Of a stretch of DNA of 51,828 nucleotides, positions 40,785 through 48,474 are shown piece after piece. The position numbers and the translations under genes are program-made. Positions within the stretch are counted from its first letter, which is position 1; every line of letters begins with the position of its first letter. Below the pieces are notes generated by a model. The model was not told where the DNA came from. It worked only from the letters and a program-made list of their open reading frames with translations, and did not search any database. Location: positions 1 through 51,828 of the forward strand of contig SVLE01000010.1 in NCBI GenBank assembly GCA_015068065.1, read 5' to 3'. Source of the DNA: Oscillospiraceae bacterium (lineage in GTDB: Bacteria > Bacillota > Clostridia > Oscillospirales > Oscillospiraceae).

Positions 40785-41975
40785 ATGAAAATTCTGAAAA
40801 GTCTCCCCGCGAAGCTGCTCCTCGGCCTGCTCGTCGGCATGGTCGTGGGTCTGTTCGCCCCCGAGGGTCTGATGACCATCATCGTCACCGCCAAGTACAT
40901 TATGGGTCAGGTCATCACCTTCTGCGTGCCCCTGATCGTCATCGGCTTTATCGCCCCCTCCATCACCAAGCTGGGCAGCAGCGCCAGCCGGATGCTCACC
41001 GTGGCCCTTGTGCTGGCCTACGTGTCCTCTATTCTGGCCGCGTTCCTGTCCATGGGTGCGGGCTACGCCATCATTCCCGGCCTGAACATCGCCAGCAATG
41101 TGGACAGCCTGAAAGAGCTGCCCGCCGTGGCCTTCCAGCTGGACATTCCCCAGATCATGCCCGTGATGAGCGCGCTGGTCTTCTCCGTTCTGCTCGGCCT
41201 TGCCGCCGTGTGGACCAAGGCCGGCACCACCATCCGCATCCTGGCCGAGTTCCAGCAGATCGTGCTGCAGATCGTGTCCAAGATCGTCATTCCCGTGCTG
41301 CCCTTCTTCATCGGCTGCACCTTCGCCGGCCTTGCCTATGACGGCACCATCACCGGCCAGCTGCCCGTGTTCCTGATCGTCATCGTCATCGTCATGCTCG
41401 GCCACTACATCTGGATGGGCGTGCTGTACGGCGCCGCCGGTATCTACACCGGCACCAACCCCATCGAAGTCATCAAGCACTACGGCCCCGCCTATATCAC
41501 CGCCGTGGGCACCATGAGCTCCGCTGCCACCCTGTCCGTGGCCCTGACCTGCGCTCACAAGTCCAAGGTTCTGCGTAAGGACATGGTGGACTTCGGCATC
41601 CCCCTGTTCGCCAATATCCACCTGTGCGGCTCCGTGCTGACCGAGGTGTTCTTCGTCATGGTGGTGTCCAAGATCCTGTACGGCCAGCTGCCCTCTCTGA
41701 GCTCTATGATCCTGTTTTGCCTGCTGCTGGGCGTGTTCGCCATCGGTGCTCCCGGTGTGCCCGGCGGCACGGTAATGGCCTCTCTGGGCTTGATCATGTC
41801 CGTGCTTGGCTTCGACCAGGCAGGCACCGGCCTGATGCTGACTATCTTCGCCCTGCAGGACTCCTTCGGCACCGCCTGTAACGTCACCGGCGACGGCGCC
41901 CTGACCATGATGCTCACCGGCTATGCCAAGAAGCACAGCATCGCAGAAGAGTCCATCGCTGCCGTAGAGCTGTAA
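40785..41975 (+). CDS. Dicarboxylate/amino acid:cation symporter (DAACS family)
   Basis: Membrane transporter of the glutamate/dicarboxylate (GltP/DctA/SstT-related) family, 396 aa with about eight membrane helices and two re-entrant loops. The N-terminal helix LLLGLLVGMVVGLF is followed by the FCVPLIVIGFIAPSI region; TMSSAATLSVAL corresponds to the serine-rich hairpin 1 and GAPGVPGGTVMA to hairpin 2, and DSFGTACNVTGDGA to the conserved substrate/cation site of helix 8. The substrate is an amino acid or dicarboxylate. AAGGAGG lies before ATG 40785. Single-gene unit with its own promoter and a strong terminator. Confidence 0.9.
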   Translation: MKILKSLPAKLLLGLLVGMVVGLFAPEGLMTIIVTAKYIMGQVITFCVPLIVIGFIAPSITKLGSSASRMLTVALVLAYVSSILAAFLSMGAGYAIIPGLNIASNVDSLKELPAVAFQLDIPQIMPVMSALVFSVLLGLAAVWTKAGTTIRILAEFQQIVLQIVSKIVIPVLPFFIGCTFAGLAYDGTITGQLPVFLIVIVIVMLGHYIWMGVLYGAAGIYTGTNPIEVIKHYGPAYITAVGTMSSAATLSVALTCAHKSKVLRKDMVDFGIPLFANIHLCGSVLTEVFFVMVVSKILYGQLPSLSSMILFCLLLGVFAIGAPGVPGGTVMASLGLIMSVLGFDQAGTGLMLTIFALQDSFGTACNVTGDGALTMMLTGYAKKHSIAEESIAAVEL

Positions 41976-41989
41976 CTCCCCATATAACG

Positions 41990-42024
41990 CAAAAGGGCGG
42001 GACCCAACGGGTCCCGCCCTTTTC
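41990..42024. terminator. Bidirectional terminator
   Basis: A 15-bp stem AAAAGGGCGGGACCC/GGGTCCCGCCCTTTT between convergent genes. Confidence 0.88.
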
Positions 42025-42031
42025 TGTTTTA

Positions 42032-43402
42032 TTATATTCCCAGCACCTGAGTCGCGATGGCAAAGTAAATGAGTAGCGACAGGGCATCCACCACCGTGGT
42101 GATAAAGGGGGATGCCATCACCGCCGGGTCGATGCCCAGCCGTTCCGCACCCATGGGCAGCACACAACCCACCACCTTAGCACACAGCACCGTCAGCGCC
42201 AGGGCCAGACATACCACCACCGCCACGGGAACGGTCACCTCCGGGTTGCCCATCAGCATCCGATCCACCAGCATCATCTTTACAAAATTGGCCGCCGCCA
42301 GACAAATGCCGCACAGGGCAGCCACCCGCGTCTCTTTCCATACAACGGAAACCAGATCCGCAAAGGTCACCTCACCCAGTGACAGGGCGCGAATCACCGC
42401 CACAGAGGACTGGGATCCGGAGTTGCCTCCCGTGCCCGTCAGCATGGGAATGAAGGATGTCAGCACCACGCAGGCCGCCAGCGCCCCCTCAAACCCGGTC
42501 AAAATAATTCCGGTAAATGTCGCCGACAGCATCAGCAGCATCAGCCACGGGATGCGGGAACGAACCGTCTCCCATACGCCGGTCCTGAGGTAGGGTTTAT
42601 CCACCGGGAGAATAGCTGCCATCTTTTCAAAGTCCTCGGTAGTCTCTTCTTCCAGAACATCCATGGCGTCGTCAACGGTGACGATGCCCACAAGCCGCTC
42701 GTCACTGTCCACCACGGGCAGTGCAGTCAGGTCATAGCGGGAAAACATTTGAGCCACTACCTCCCGGTCCTCCAGCGTATGGACGGAGAGGATGTTGGTC
42801 TCCATGATATCCCCGATCAGCGTATCCTCCGGAGACAGAAGCATCCGCCGCACGGTAACGACCCCCTGCAGGACCCGGTTTTTGATCACGTAGCAGGTAT
42901 AGACCGTTTCCTTGTCCACGCCCTCAGCCCGGATCCGTGCAAAGGCCCGGGCTACCGTATCCTCCGGACGCAGGTAGACGAACTCCGTAGTCATGATGGA
43001 ACCGGCGCTGTCCTTGGGATAGTTGAGCAGCCGGTTGATCTGACTGCGTGCGGAAGGTGCACAGTTGCGAAGAATACGGGAGACAACGTTGGCGGGCATA
43101 TCTTCAATGATATCTACCGTATCGTCCAGATAGAGCTCATCGAGAACTTCCCGCAGTTCCTGATCGCTCAGGGCGTTGATCAGCCGTTCCTGATCGTCAC
43201 TGTCCTCCAGATAGGTAAAGACCTCCGCTGCCAGTTCCTTGGGCAGCAGACGAAATACCAGAAGCAGCTGATCCGGCGCAAGTTCATCCAGAAACGAGGC
43301 GATATCCACCTCGTTCATGTTGTCCAGCTCCTGCCGAAGCTGGCGCAGCTGACGCCGCTCCACCAGATCCAGCAGGGCTTCGAAATCAAAATTTTCGTGC
43401 AT
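42032..43402 (-). CDS. mgtE: Magnesium transporter MgtE
   Basis: Mg2+ channel/transporter gated by cytoplasmic Mg2+. The 456-aa product has the N domain of helical repeats (residues 1-130, LDELAPDQLLLVFRLLPKE), two CBS domains (about 135-255) with the GIVTVDDAMDVLEEE end, the plug helix, and five membrane helices (285-456) with the pore-lining TGTGGNSGSQSS motif. AAAGGGG lies 9-10 nt before ATG 43402. A promoter at 43631-43660 produces a leader of about 220 nt with a short reading frame, so Mg2+-dependent leader control is plausible. Confidence 0.95.
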   Translation of the reverse strand: MHENFDFEALLDLVERRQLRQLRQELDNMNEVDIASFLDELAPDQLLLVFRLLPKELAAEVFTYLEDSDDQERLINALSDQELREVLDELYLDDTVDIIEDMPANVVSRILRNCAPSARSQINRLLNYPKDSAGSIMTTEFVYLRPEDTVARAFARIRAEGVDKETVYTCYVIKNRVLQGVVTVRRMLLSPEDTLIGDIMETNILSVHTLEDREVVAQMFSRYDLTALPVVDSDERLVGIVTVDDAMDVLEEETTEDFEKMAAILPVDKPYLRTGVWETVRSRIPWLMLLMLSATFTGIILTGFEGALAACVVLTSFIPMLTGTGGNSGSQSSVAVIRALSLGEVTFADLVSVVWKETRVAALCGICLAAANFVKMMLVDRMLMGNPEVTVPVAVVVCLALALTVLCAKVVGCVLPMGAERLGIDPAVMASPFITTVVDALSLLIYFAIATQVLGI

Positions 43403-43509
43403 GGCGATTTCCCCTTTCAAACCAATTTTTTGAAAGTGGGCGCAAAAAGGCCACAGGGTCAGTATTCCCTGCGGCAGTTGTCACCTATGCAGACGGGCAC
43501 AATACTCCA
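43403..43509 (-). other. mgtE leader, 3' part with hairpins
   Basis: In the untranslated RNA before mgtE, CCGCAGGG and CCCTGTGG form a hairpin (around 43452-43474) followed by CCTTTTTG, a plausible attenuator. Upstream, inside the leader peptide gene, CGGGCGCAGTCTGCCCG forms another. I do not recognise an M-box or any other riboswitch class. Confidence 0.5.
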
Positions 43510-43596
43510 TCAATCCGCTCGGGCAGACTGCGCCCGGTGCTCGCTCCGGCATAAGTGATAACCGCTTCCTGTGCCCCCACTACTTCGGTCGTCCAC
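43510..43596 (-). CDS. Candidate 28-aa leader peptide of mgtE
   Basis: A GTG-started frame of 28 codons begins 9 nt after a very strong AAGGAGG, only about 28 nt from the predicted transcription start, and ends at TGA 43510. The peptide reads VDDRSSGGTGSGYHLCRSEH then RAQSARAD. A perfect ribosome site this close to a promoter and far from mgtE argues that it is translated. Leader peptides that stall or fail to stall under Mg2+ limitation control Mg2+ transporters in other bacteria; here the same is inferred only from layout. Confidence 0.5.
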   Translation of the reverse strand: MDDRSSGGTGSGYHLCRSEHRAQSARAD

Positions 43597-43630
43597 GCAG
43601 TCCACCTCCTTGTTGTGTTATGGTACTGCT

Positions 43631-43660
43631 ATTATAGCACCAACAAAAAAAAGATTGCAA
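43631..43660 (-). promoter_or_regulatory. mgtE leader promoter
   Basis: Minus strand TTGCAA (43655-43660), an 18-bp spacer and TATAAT (43631-43636). Confidence 0.7.
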
Positions 43661-43740
43661 CCCCGAATTACACTATTCCTTTTCCTGTTAAAATGGTATA
43701 TACTGAGGTAAGCTCATCTTACGCAAAGGAGGCCTTTCCC

Positions 43741-44973
43741 GTGTCTATGCGAAAGGATGCCCAACAGATCATATCCTCTGCTATTCAGGCCGCGCTGCCC
43801 GATACGGCGGTAAAAAAAGCACTGGAAGATCACAGCTTCAGTTCCGGCCGTCTCCTGTTAGTCTCCGCCGGCAAGGCGGCGTGGCAGATGGCCGCCTGTG
43901 CCAGCAGCCTTTTGGGCGACCGGATCGAGGCCGGTGTGGTTTGCACTAAATATGACCACGCCAAAGGTCTCATCGCGAACTTCCAAATTTTCGAGGGTGG
44001 TCACCCCGTCCCCGACAAAAACTCCTTTCTGGGCACTCAGGCCGCCATTGATCTGGTAAGCGGACTGACTCCGGATGACACGGTGCTGTTTCTCCTGTCC
44101 GGCGGCGGCTCCGCTTTGTTTGAAAAGCCCCTCATTCCCGAGGAGGATCTGACCGATCTGACCCGCCAGCTGCTGGCCTGCGGTGCCGACATTGTGGAGA
44201 TGAACACCCTGCGCAAGCGCATGTCCGCCGTCAAGGGCGGCCGCTTTGCTCAGCTGTGTGCCCCGGCAAAAGTCTATTCCATTGTTTTGTCCGATGTGCT
44301 GGGTGATCCGCTGGACATGATCGCCTCCGGCCCTGCCTACCCCGATAGCACCTCCTGTGCCGACGCCCGGGCAGTGGTGGAAAAATACAGTCTTAAGCTC
44401 ACTGCGCAGATGAAGCAGCTGCTGGAGGTGGAAACGCCCAAGCAGTTGAACAATGTGGAGACCCGCATCACCGGCAGCGTGCGTCAGCTGTGCGCCAGCG
44501 CCGCCGTCACCTGTCAGGAGCTGGGTTATCGCCCCGTGATTCTCACCGACTGTCTGGACTGTGAGGCCCGTGAGGCCGGCAGTTTTCTGGCCGCTATTGC
44601 CCGCACCGCCGCGCAAGGCAACGAGAGCGTGGCCTTCATTGCCGGCGGCGAAACGGTGGTCCACCTGACCGGCTCCGGTCTTGGCGGCCGCAATCAGGAA
44701 CTGGCCCTGTCCGCTGCAGCCGGGATCGCCGGACTTGAAAACGTGCTGGTCTTTTCCCTCGGTTCCGACGGTACGGACGGCCCCACCGATGCCGCCGGCG
44801 GCATCGTGGACCAAGACACCTGCGCCCGGCTGGTCGAAAAGGGCATTTCCATCCACGACGTACTGCGGGAGAACGACGCCTACCACGCCCTGCAGCAGGT
44901 GGACGGACTGATTTTTACCGGTGCCACGGGCACCAACGTGAACGATGTAAGCATTCTACTGGTCCGCCGCTGA
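43741..44973 (+). CDS. Glycerate 2-kinase (type 2, MOFRL family)
   Basis: Phosphorylates glycerate (or a related hydroxy acid) to 2-phosphoglycerate. The 410-aa product has the DUF4147 N-terminal domain (LVSAGKAAWQMA, GGHPVPDKNS, LLSGGGSALFEKP, NTLRKRMSAVKGGRFA, DVLGDPLDMIASGP) and the C-terminal MOFRL domain (GGETVVHL, GGRNQELALSAA, GSDGTDGPTDAAGG). The start is probably GTG 43741, 8 nt after AAAGGAGG; ATG 43747 is the alternative at 14 nt. Divergent from mgtE and closed by a terminator. Confidence 0.9.
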   Translation: MSMRKDAQQIISSAIQAALPDTAVKKALEDHSFSSGRLLLVSAGKAAWQMAACASSLLGDRIEAGVVCTKYDHAKGLIANFQIFEGGHPVPDKNSFLGTQAAIDLVSGLTPDDTVLFLLSGGGSALFEKPLIPEEDLTDLTRQLLACGADIVEMNTLRKRMSAVKGGRFAQLCAPAKVYSIVLSDVLGDPLDMIASGPAYPDSTSCADARAVVEKYSLKLTAQMKQLLEVETPKQLNNVETRITGSVRQLCASAAVTCQELGYRPVILTDCLDCEAREAGSFLAAIARTAAQGNESVAFIAGGETVVHLTGSGLGGRNQELALSAAAGIAGLENVLVFSLGSDGTDGPTDAAGGIVDQDTCARLVEKGISIHDVLRENDAYHALQQVDGLIFTGATGTNVNDVSILLVRR

Positions 44974-44981
44974 CTGTTACA

Positions 44982-45018
44982 CAAAAAATCCCCGGAAACG
45001 CAAGTTTCCGGGGATTTT
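44982..45018. terminator. Bidirectional terminator
   Basis: AAATCCCCGGAAAC/GTTTCCGGGGATTT stem, GCAA loop, T-run on the plus strand and T-run on the minus strand. Confidence 0.88.
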
Positions 45019-45030
45019 GTTTTTTGGAAA

Positions 45031-46146
45031 TCAGATGAGGTTCTTCTCGGTCTCGGGGTTGAACAGGTGGACCAGGTCGGCGCGGAAAGTGAAGCCGATC
45101 TGAGAACCGAAGGCAAAGCCGGCGCGGTGTTCCTTGTCCAGGTCGGCGGTCTGGACGATCAGGATGATGTCCTTGCCGGCAGCGTTGACGTGCAGGTGGA
45201 TCTGAGAACCCATCATCTCGGACACGTCCACGGTGCCCTGAATCACGTCGGCACCCTCGGCTTTGAGCTGGATGTGCTCGGGACGGATACCCATCTTGAT
45301 GTCCATAGTGCCCACGCCGTTAGCGGCCAGCTTGGCGTTCTGCTCAGCAGTCAGGGCGACAGTAGCGCCACCCACCTCAACAGCATAGGCGTCGCCGTTC
45401 TTGACCAGCTTGGCGTCGAACAGGTTCATCTGGGGAGCGCCGATGAAGGTGGCCACGAACAGATTGGCGGGATGGTCGAACACTTCCTGAGGAGTGCCGA
45501 TCTGCATGACCCAGCCGTCCTTCATGATGACGATACGGTCACCCAGGGTCATAGCCTCGGTCTGGTCGTGGGTCACGTAGATAAAGGTGGTATCGATACG
45601 CTGACGCAGCTTGATGATCTCGGCACGCATGGCGTTACGCAGTTTGGCGTCCAGGTTGGACAGAGGCTCGTCCATCAGGAAGACCTGAGGCTCACGCACG
45701 ATGGCACGGCCGATGGCCACGCGCTGACGCTGACCGCCGGACAGAGCCTTGGGCTTGCGGTCCAGCAGCTCGGTGATCTCCAGGATGCGGGCAGCCTCCT
45801 GAACCTTGGCGTCGATCTCCTCCTTGGGCAGCTTGCGCAGCTTCAGGGCGAAGGCCATGTTGTCATACACGGTCATGTGGGGATACAGAGCATAGCTCTG
45901 GAAGACCATGGCGATATCACGGTCCTTGGGCTCCACATCGTTGACCAGCTTCTCGCCGATGTACAGCTCGCCCTCGGAGATCTCTTCCAGACCGGCGATC
46001 ATACGCAGGGTGGTAGACTTACCACAGCCGGAAGGGCCGACCAGAACGATGAATTCCTTGTCGGCGATGTCCAGGTCGAAGGCATGCACGGCCTCAAAGC
46101 CGCCTTCATAGATCTTCTTCAGCTTCTTCAGGGTAACAGTAGACAT
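45031..46146 (-). CDS. Sugar ABC transporter ATP-binding protein (MsmK/UgpC-type)
   Basis: Cytoplasmic ATPase that powers binding-protein-dependent uptake of carbohydrates or glycerol phosphate. The 371-aa product has Walker A GPSGCGKST (residues 37-45), the Q loop in MVFQSYALYPHM, signature LSGGQRQRVAIGRA, Walker B VFLMDEPLSNLDA, switch His in YVTHDQTEAM, and the C-terminal OB-fold regulatory domain (from about 235, MGIRPEHI). No permease or binding protein is near, so it is probably a shared ATPase that serves several transporters. The ribosome site before ATG 46146 is weak, after a leader of about 200 nt. Confidence 0.93.
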   Translation of the reverse strand: MSTVTLKKLKKIYEGGFEAVHAFDLDIADKEFIVLVGPSGCGKSTTLRMIAGLEEISEGELYIGEKLVNDVEPKDRDIAMVFQSYALYPHMTVYDNMAFALKLRKLPKEEIDAKVQEAARILEITELLDRKPKALSGGQRQRVAIGRAIVREPQVFLMDEPLSNLDAKLRNAMRAEIIKLRQRIDTTFIYVTHDQTEAMTLGDRIVIMKDGWVMQIGTPQEVFDHPANLFVATFIGAPQMNLFDAKLVKNGDAYAVEVGGATVALTAEQNAKLAANGVGTMDIKMGIRPEHIQLKAEGADVIQGTVDVSEMMGSQIHLHVNAAGKDIILIVQTADLDKEHRAGFAFGSQIGFTFRADLVHLFNPETEKNLI

Positions 46147-46360
46147 AGTTTCTTGACCGCAGGGATCCTGCCTCCGCAGAGGTCCCCTCGCGCACAGGGA
46201 GTGACCCTGAGCACTTTACGACAGGTCTCCACGCTGCCGCACCGCCGGCCGGCGGATTTTCCTCCTTTAATTTACCTCTGTACGACTATGAAAATGGAGT
46301 AGGCGCACAGGGCTTGAATGAGGTATACCAAGGGCCAAACGGCCGCAAAGTACCATTGGT
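46147..46360 (-). other. Long leader of the ABC ATPase gene
   Basis: About 208 nt of untranslated RNA. It contains a consensus AAAGGAGG near 46262-46269 that has no start codon at a usable distance, the GC-rich hairpin CCGCCGGCCGGCGG right after it (about 46242-46255), and further dyads such as ACCTCTGCGGAGGCAGG. No gene or known riboswitch recognised. Confidence 0.55.
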
Positions 46361-46389
46361 AGTTTAATACAATACCTTGCCTTTGTCAA
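46361..46389 (-). promoter_or_regulatory. Promoter of the ABC ATPase gene
   Basis: Minus strand TTGACA (46384-46389), a 17-bp spacer and TAAACT (46361-46366). It begins directly after the preceding terminator. Confidence 0.75.
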
Positions 46390-46390
46390 G

Positions 46391-46418
46391 GAAAAGCAGG
46401 GCACAGGCCCTGCTTTTC
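46391..46418 (-). terminator. Terminator of the 185-aa membrane protein gene
   Basis: GAAAAGCAGGGC/GCCCTGCTTTTC stem with an ACAG loop; the minus-strand run is TTTTCCTT. Confidence 0.8.
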
Positions 46419-46460
46419 GTCATTTTCGTCTTTTCCCGGCAAGAAATTTGGGCAACCTGC

Positions 46461-47018
46461 TCAAGAAACGGGTCCCAGCATAACGGGCATGAACTGCTCC
46501 ACCTTTTCCGCCCGGGCGGTGTCGTTCAGGGCGAGAATATACATAGACTGTTTCACATCTGTGCCGGAACCCAGATAGGTGTCCTCAAAGGTAGCAGCGG
46601 AGCAGTTGATGGTCTCGTCCGAGGTGAGCAGGCGCATGGTGTACTCATCGCACACGATGAAATCCAGCTCGTCCGCAGCCAGATACATGGCCAGCTGCAT
46701 ACTGCCCATGCCGTCCTCGCTGGCCGCGCTGGGAAAGGTCAAAAAGTTCAGCTCCTCGGGCCATTCAGCCTGCTGTGCCAGCTCCTCCACCTTGGGTCGC
46801 AGCAGCTCGTAACAATCCGTCTGAATGCCGATATACAGATAATCTCGGGTCGCGGCATTTGCTCGCCAGGTGACCGTGAAGACCACCGCCACGATCAGGG
46901 CAAAGACCCCCACCAACATGTGCAGCCAGTAATAGTGAAAAATATAATTAATTTTTTCCTTCCTACTCATTTGGCGCAACAGCTCTTTGGCTCTGGCCCG
47001 ATCAGCATCCTGTCTCAT
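46461..47018 (-). CDS. Hypothetical single-pass membrane protein, 185 aa
   Basis: I do not recognise this protein. It has a charged cytoplasmic start (RQDADRARAKELLRQMSRKE), one membrane helix at about residues 32-53 (WLHMLVGVFALIVAVVFTV) and an outside domain of about 130 residues (YLYIGIQTDCYELLRPKVEE, LDFIVCDEYTMRLL, MPVMLGPVS) that has the look of a periplasmic-binding-protein half lobe. AAAGGGAG lies before ATG 47018. It is monocistronic with a good promoter and a cre-like site upstream, so carbon-source control is possible. Confidence 0.75.
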   Translation of the reverse strand: MRQDADRARAKELLRQMSRKEKINYIFHYYWLHMLVGVFALIVAVVFTVTWRANAATRDYLYIGIQTDCYELLRPKVEELAQQAEWPEELNFLTFPSAASEDGMGSMQLAMYLAADELDFIVCDEYTMRLLTSDETINCSAATFEDTYLGSGTDVKQSMYILALNDTARAEKVEQFMPVMLGPVS

Positions 47019-47050
47019 TCCAAAAACTCCCTTTATCTGTTGTTTCTTAG

Positions 47051-47079
47051 AGTATATCGGACCCAGCCCGAAACCGCAA
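47051..47079 (-). promoter_or_regulatory. Promoter of the 185-aa membrane protein gene
   Basis: Minus strand TTGCGG (47074-47079), a 17-bp spacer and TATACT (47051-47056). Confidence 0.6.
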
Positions 47080-47089
47080 GTAAACAAAC

Positions 47090-47103
47090 TGTAAACGTTT
47101 CCA
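47090..47103. promoter_or_regulatory. cre-like site (CcpA)
   Basis: TGTAAACGTTTCCA fits the catabolite-responsive element pattern TGWAANCGNTNNCA at every fixed position. It lies just upstream of the -35 of the membrane protein gene, a position that would fit activation. Confidence 0.5.
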
Positions 47104-47197
47104 CGACTCACTGCAAAAAACAAGACACGAACACACCCTCCGCGGCAACGGCCAGCTCTGTCCAGACGCCGGCACGTTTTCAACTCCCCCGATTGAC

Positions 47198-47233
47198 GAA
47201 AACCGCCCCGCCGCAGTTGCGGCGGGGCGGCAA
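47198..47233 (-). terminator. Terminator of nagA
   Basis: A strong GC stem CCGCCCCGCCGCA/TGCGGCGGGGCGG followed on the minus strand by TTTTCG. Confidence 0.85.
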
Positions 47234-47243
47234 AAAAATCGTC

Positions 47244-48386
47244 TTACATCTGAACGGCTCCACCCAGGAGAACCTTCTTCACGTTCATCTTGTGATCCAC
47301 GAAGATCAGGTCGGCCCGCTTGCCCACTGCAATCTGTCCCCGGTCGGTCAAACCAAGGCAGGTTGCAGGGTTCAGAGAGGCAAACTTGAATGCGTCCACG
47401 ATGGAGGCGCCGGTGTGCTTCATAAAGTTGCGGCAGGCCACCTCCAGCGTCAGCTTGGAACCGGCGATTTCGCCCTCGTCGTCAAAGTTGATGTCGGTCA
47501 CGCCGTCGTATCCGGGGGGCACAGGCCCGTCAAACTCACAGGTGTCGGAGATGAGGATGATGCGGTCATCTCCCTTGATCTTGCGCACCAGACGCTGCAT
47601 ATAGGGGTCAACATGGATGCCCCGGCTGTCGGAGATCAGTTCGGCATAGATATCCTTGTTGTAGTTGACCGTCTCATCCACGCACACGCCCCGGCACTCA
47701 GGATACTTGGGCAGGTCGCCCGTGGCGTTGGTGTGGTGGGTGCCGATGCACAGGCCGTAGGGCATGATGGCCTCGATCTGGGCAGGGGAGGCCTCGGAGT
47801 GGGCCACGGTGAACTTAACGTCGGGGTTGATCTTCTTGGCAGCCTTGACAAAGTCCAGAATACCCTCCCGCTCGGGGGCCAGCGCCCACACGCGCACGCT
47901 GTCGCCGGCTTTCTCCAGAATGGGCATATAGTCGGCAGGAGCCAGGGGCGCCTTCCAGGGGTTGTTGGAGCGGTCCGCGCCGAAGTTGGGGTTCAGATAG
48001 GGGCCTTCCATGTAGAAGCCGCCGATGCTGGGGGCCTTCTCGGTTCCCATGACCTCCTTGACGGTGTCGATGTCCGCCAGCCACTGGTCTTTGTTGCGAT
48101 TGAAGTAGAGCACCGCCATCACGGTGGTGGTGCCGTGGCTCAGGTGGTGCTTTGCCACGTGAGCGGGGTCCTCAAAGAAGTACTTGCCCGCACCGGAGTG
48201 GGTGTGGATGTCGATCAGTCCGGGGCCCACGTAGGCACCCTGAGCATCAACGATCTCGCAGCCCTCGGGGATGGGGGTTGTGCGCATCTCCCCGTAGCCG
48301 GTGATGACACCATCCTCCACAAACAGAACGGCCTCGGGGATCAGGTGATCCTTCATGACCAGTTCCGCGTTGATAATTGCCAACAT
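47244..48386 (-). CDS. nagA: N-acetylglucosamine-6-phosphate deacetylase
   Basis: Removes the acetyl group of GlcNAc-6-phosphate in amino-sugar breakdown or wall recycling. The 380-aa amidohydrolase has GPGLIDIHTHSGAG with the first metal ligands (His61, His63), EGPYLNPNFGAD with the metal Glu, FTVAHSEA and GTHHTNAT with two further His, and LISDTCEFDGPVPPG with the catalytic Asp. AGTAGGTGAT precedes ATG 48386. It lies downstream of a NagB-family gene, separated by a terminator-like hairpin. Confidence 0.9.
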   Translation of the reverse strand: MLAIINAELVMKDHLIPEAVLFVEDGVITGYGEMRTTPIPEGCEIVDAQGAYVGPGLIDIHTHSGAGKYFFEDPAHVAKHHLSHGTTTVMAVLYFNRNKDQWLADIDTVKEVMGTEKAPSIGGFYMEGPYLNPNFGADRSNNPWKAPLAPADYMPILEKAGDSVRVWALAPEREGILDFVKAAKKINPDVKFTVAHSEASPAQIEAIMPYGLCIGTHHTNATGDLPKYPECRGVCVDETVNYNKDIYAELISDSRGIHVDPYMQRLVRKIKGDDRIILISDTCEFDGPVPPGYDGVTDINFDDEGEIAGSKLTLEVACRNFMKHTGASIVDAFKFASLNPATCLGLTDRGQIAVGKRADLIFVDHKMNVKKVLLGGAVQM

Positions 48387-48410
48387 GCTTATCACCTACT
48401 CTTGCAAAAT

Positions 48411-48446
48411 AAACAGGGCCGCACGGCCGTAGCCGCGCGGCCCTCA
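48411..48446 (-). terminator. Terminator between NagB-family gene and nagA
   Basis: AGGGCCGC/GCGGCCCT stem with an inner dyad; the minus-strand run is TGTTTATTTTG. It may attenuate transcription into nagA. Confidence 0.65.
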
Positions 48447-48474
48447 ACGAGCTTATGCAGTCAGGCGGCTTGAA

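Noticed and set aside
43403-43630. M-box riboswitch upstream of mgtE
   Set aside because: I could not find the conserved M-box segments; the leader has a different layout with a translated-looking peptide.
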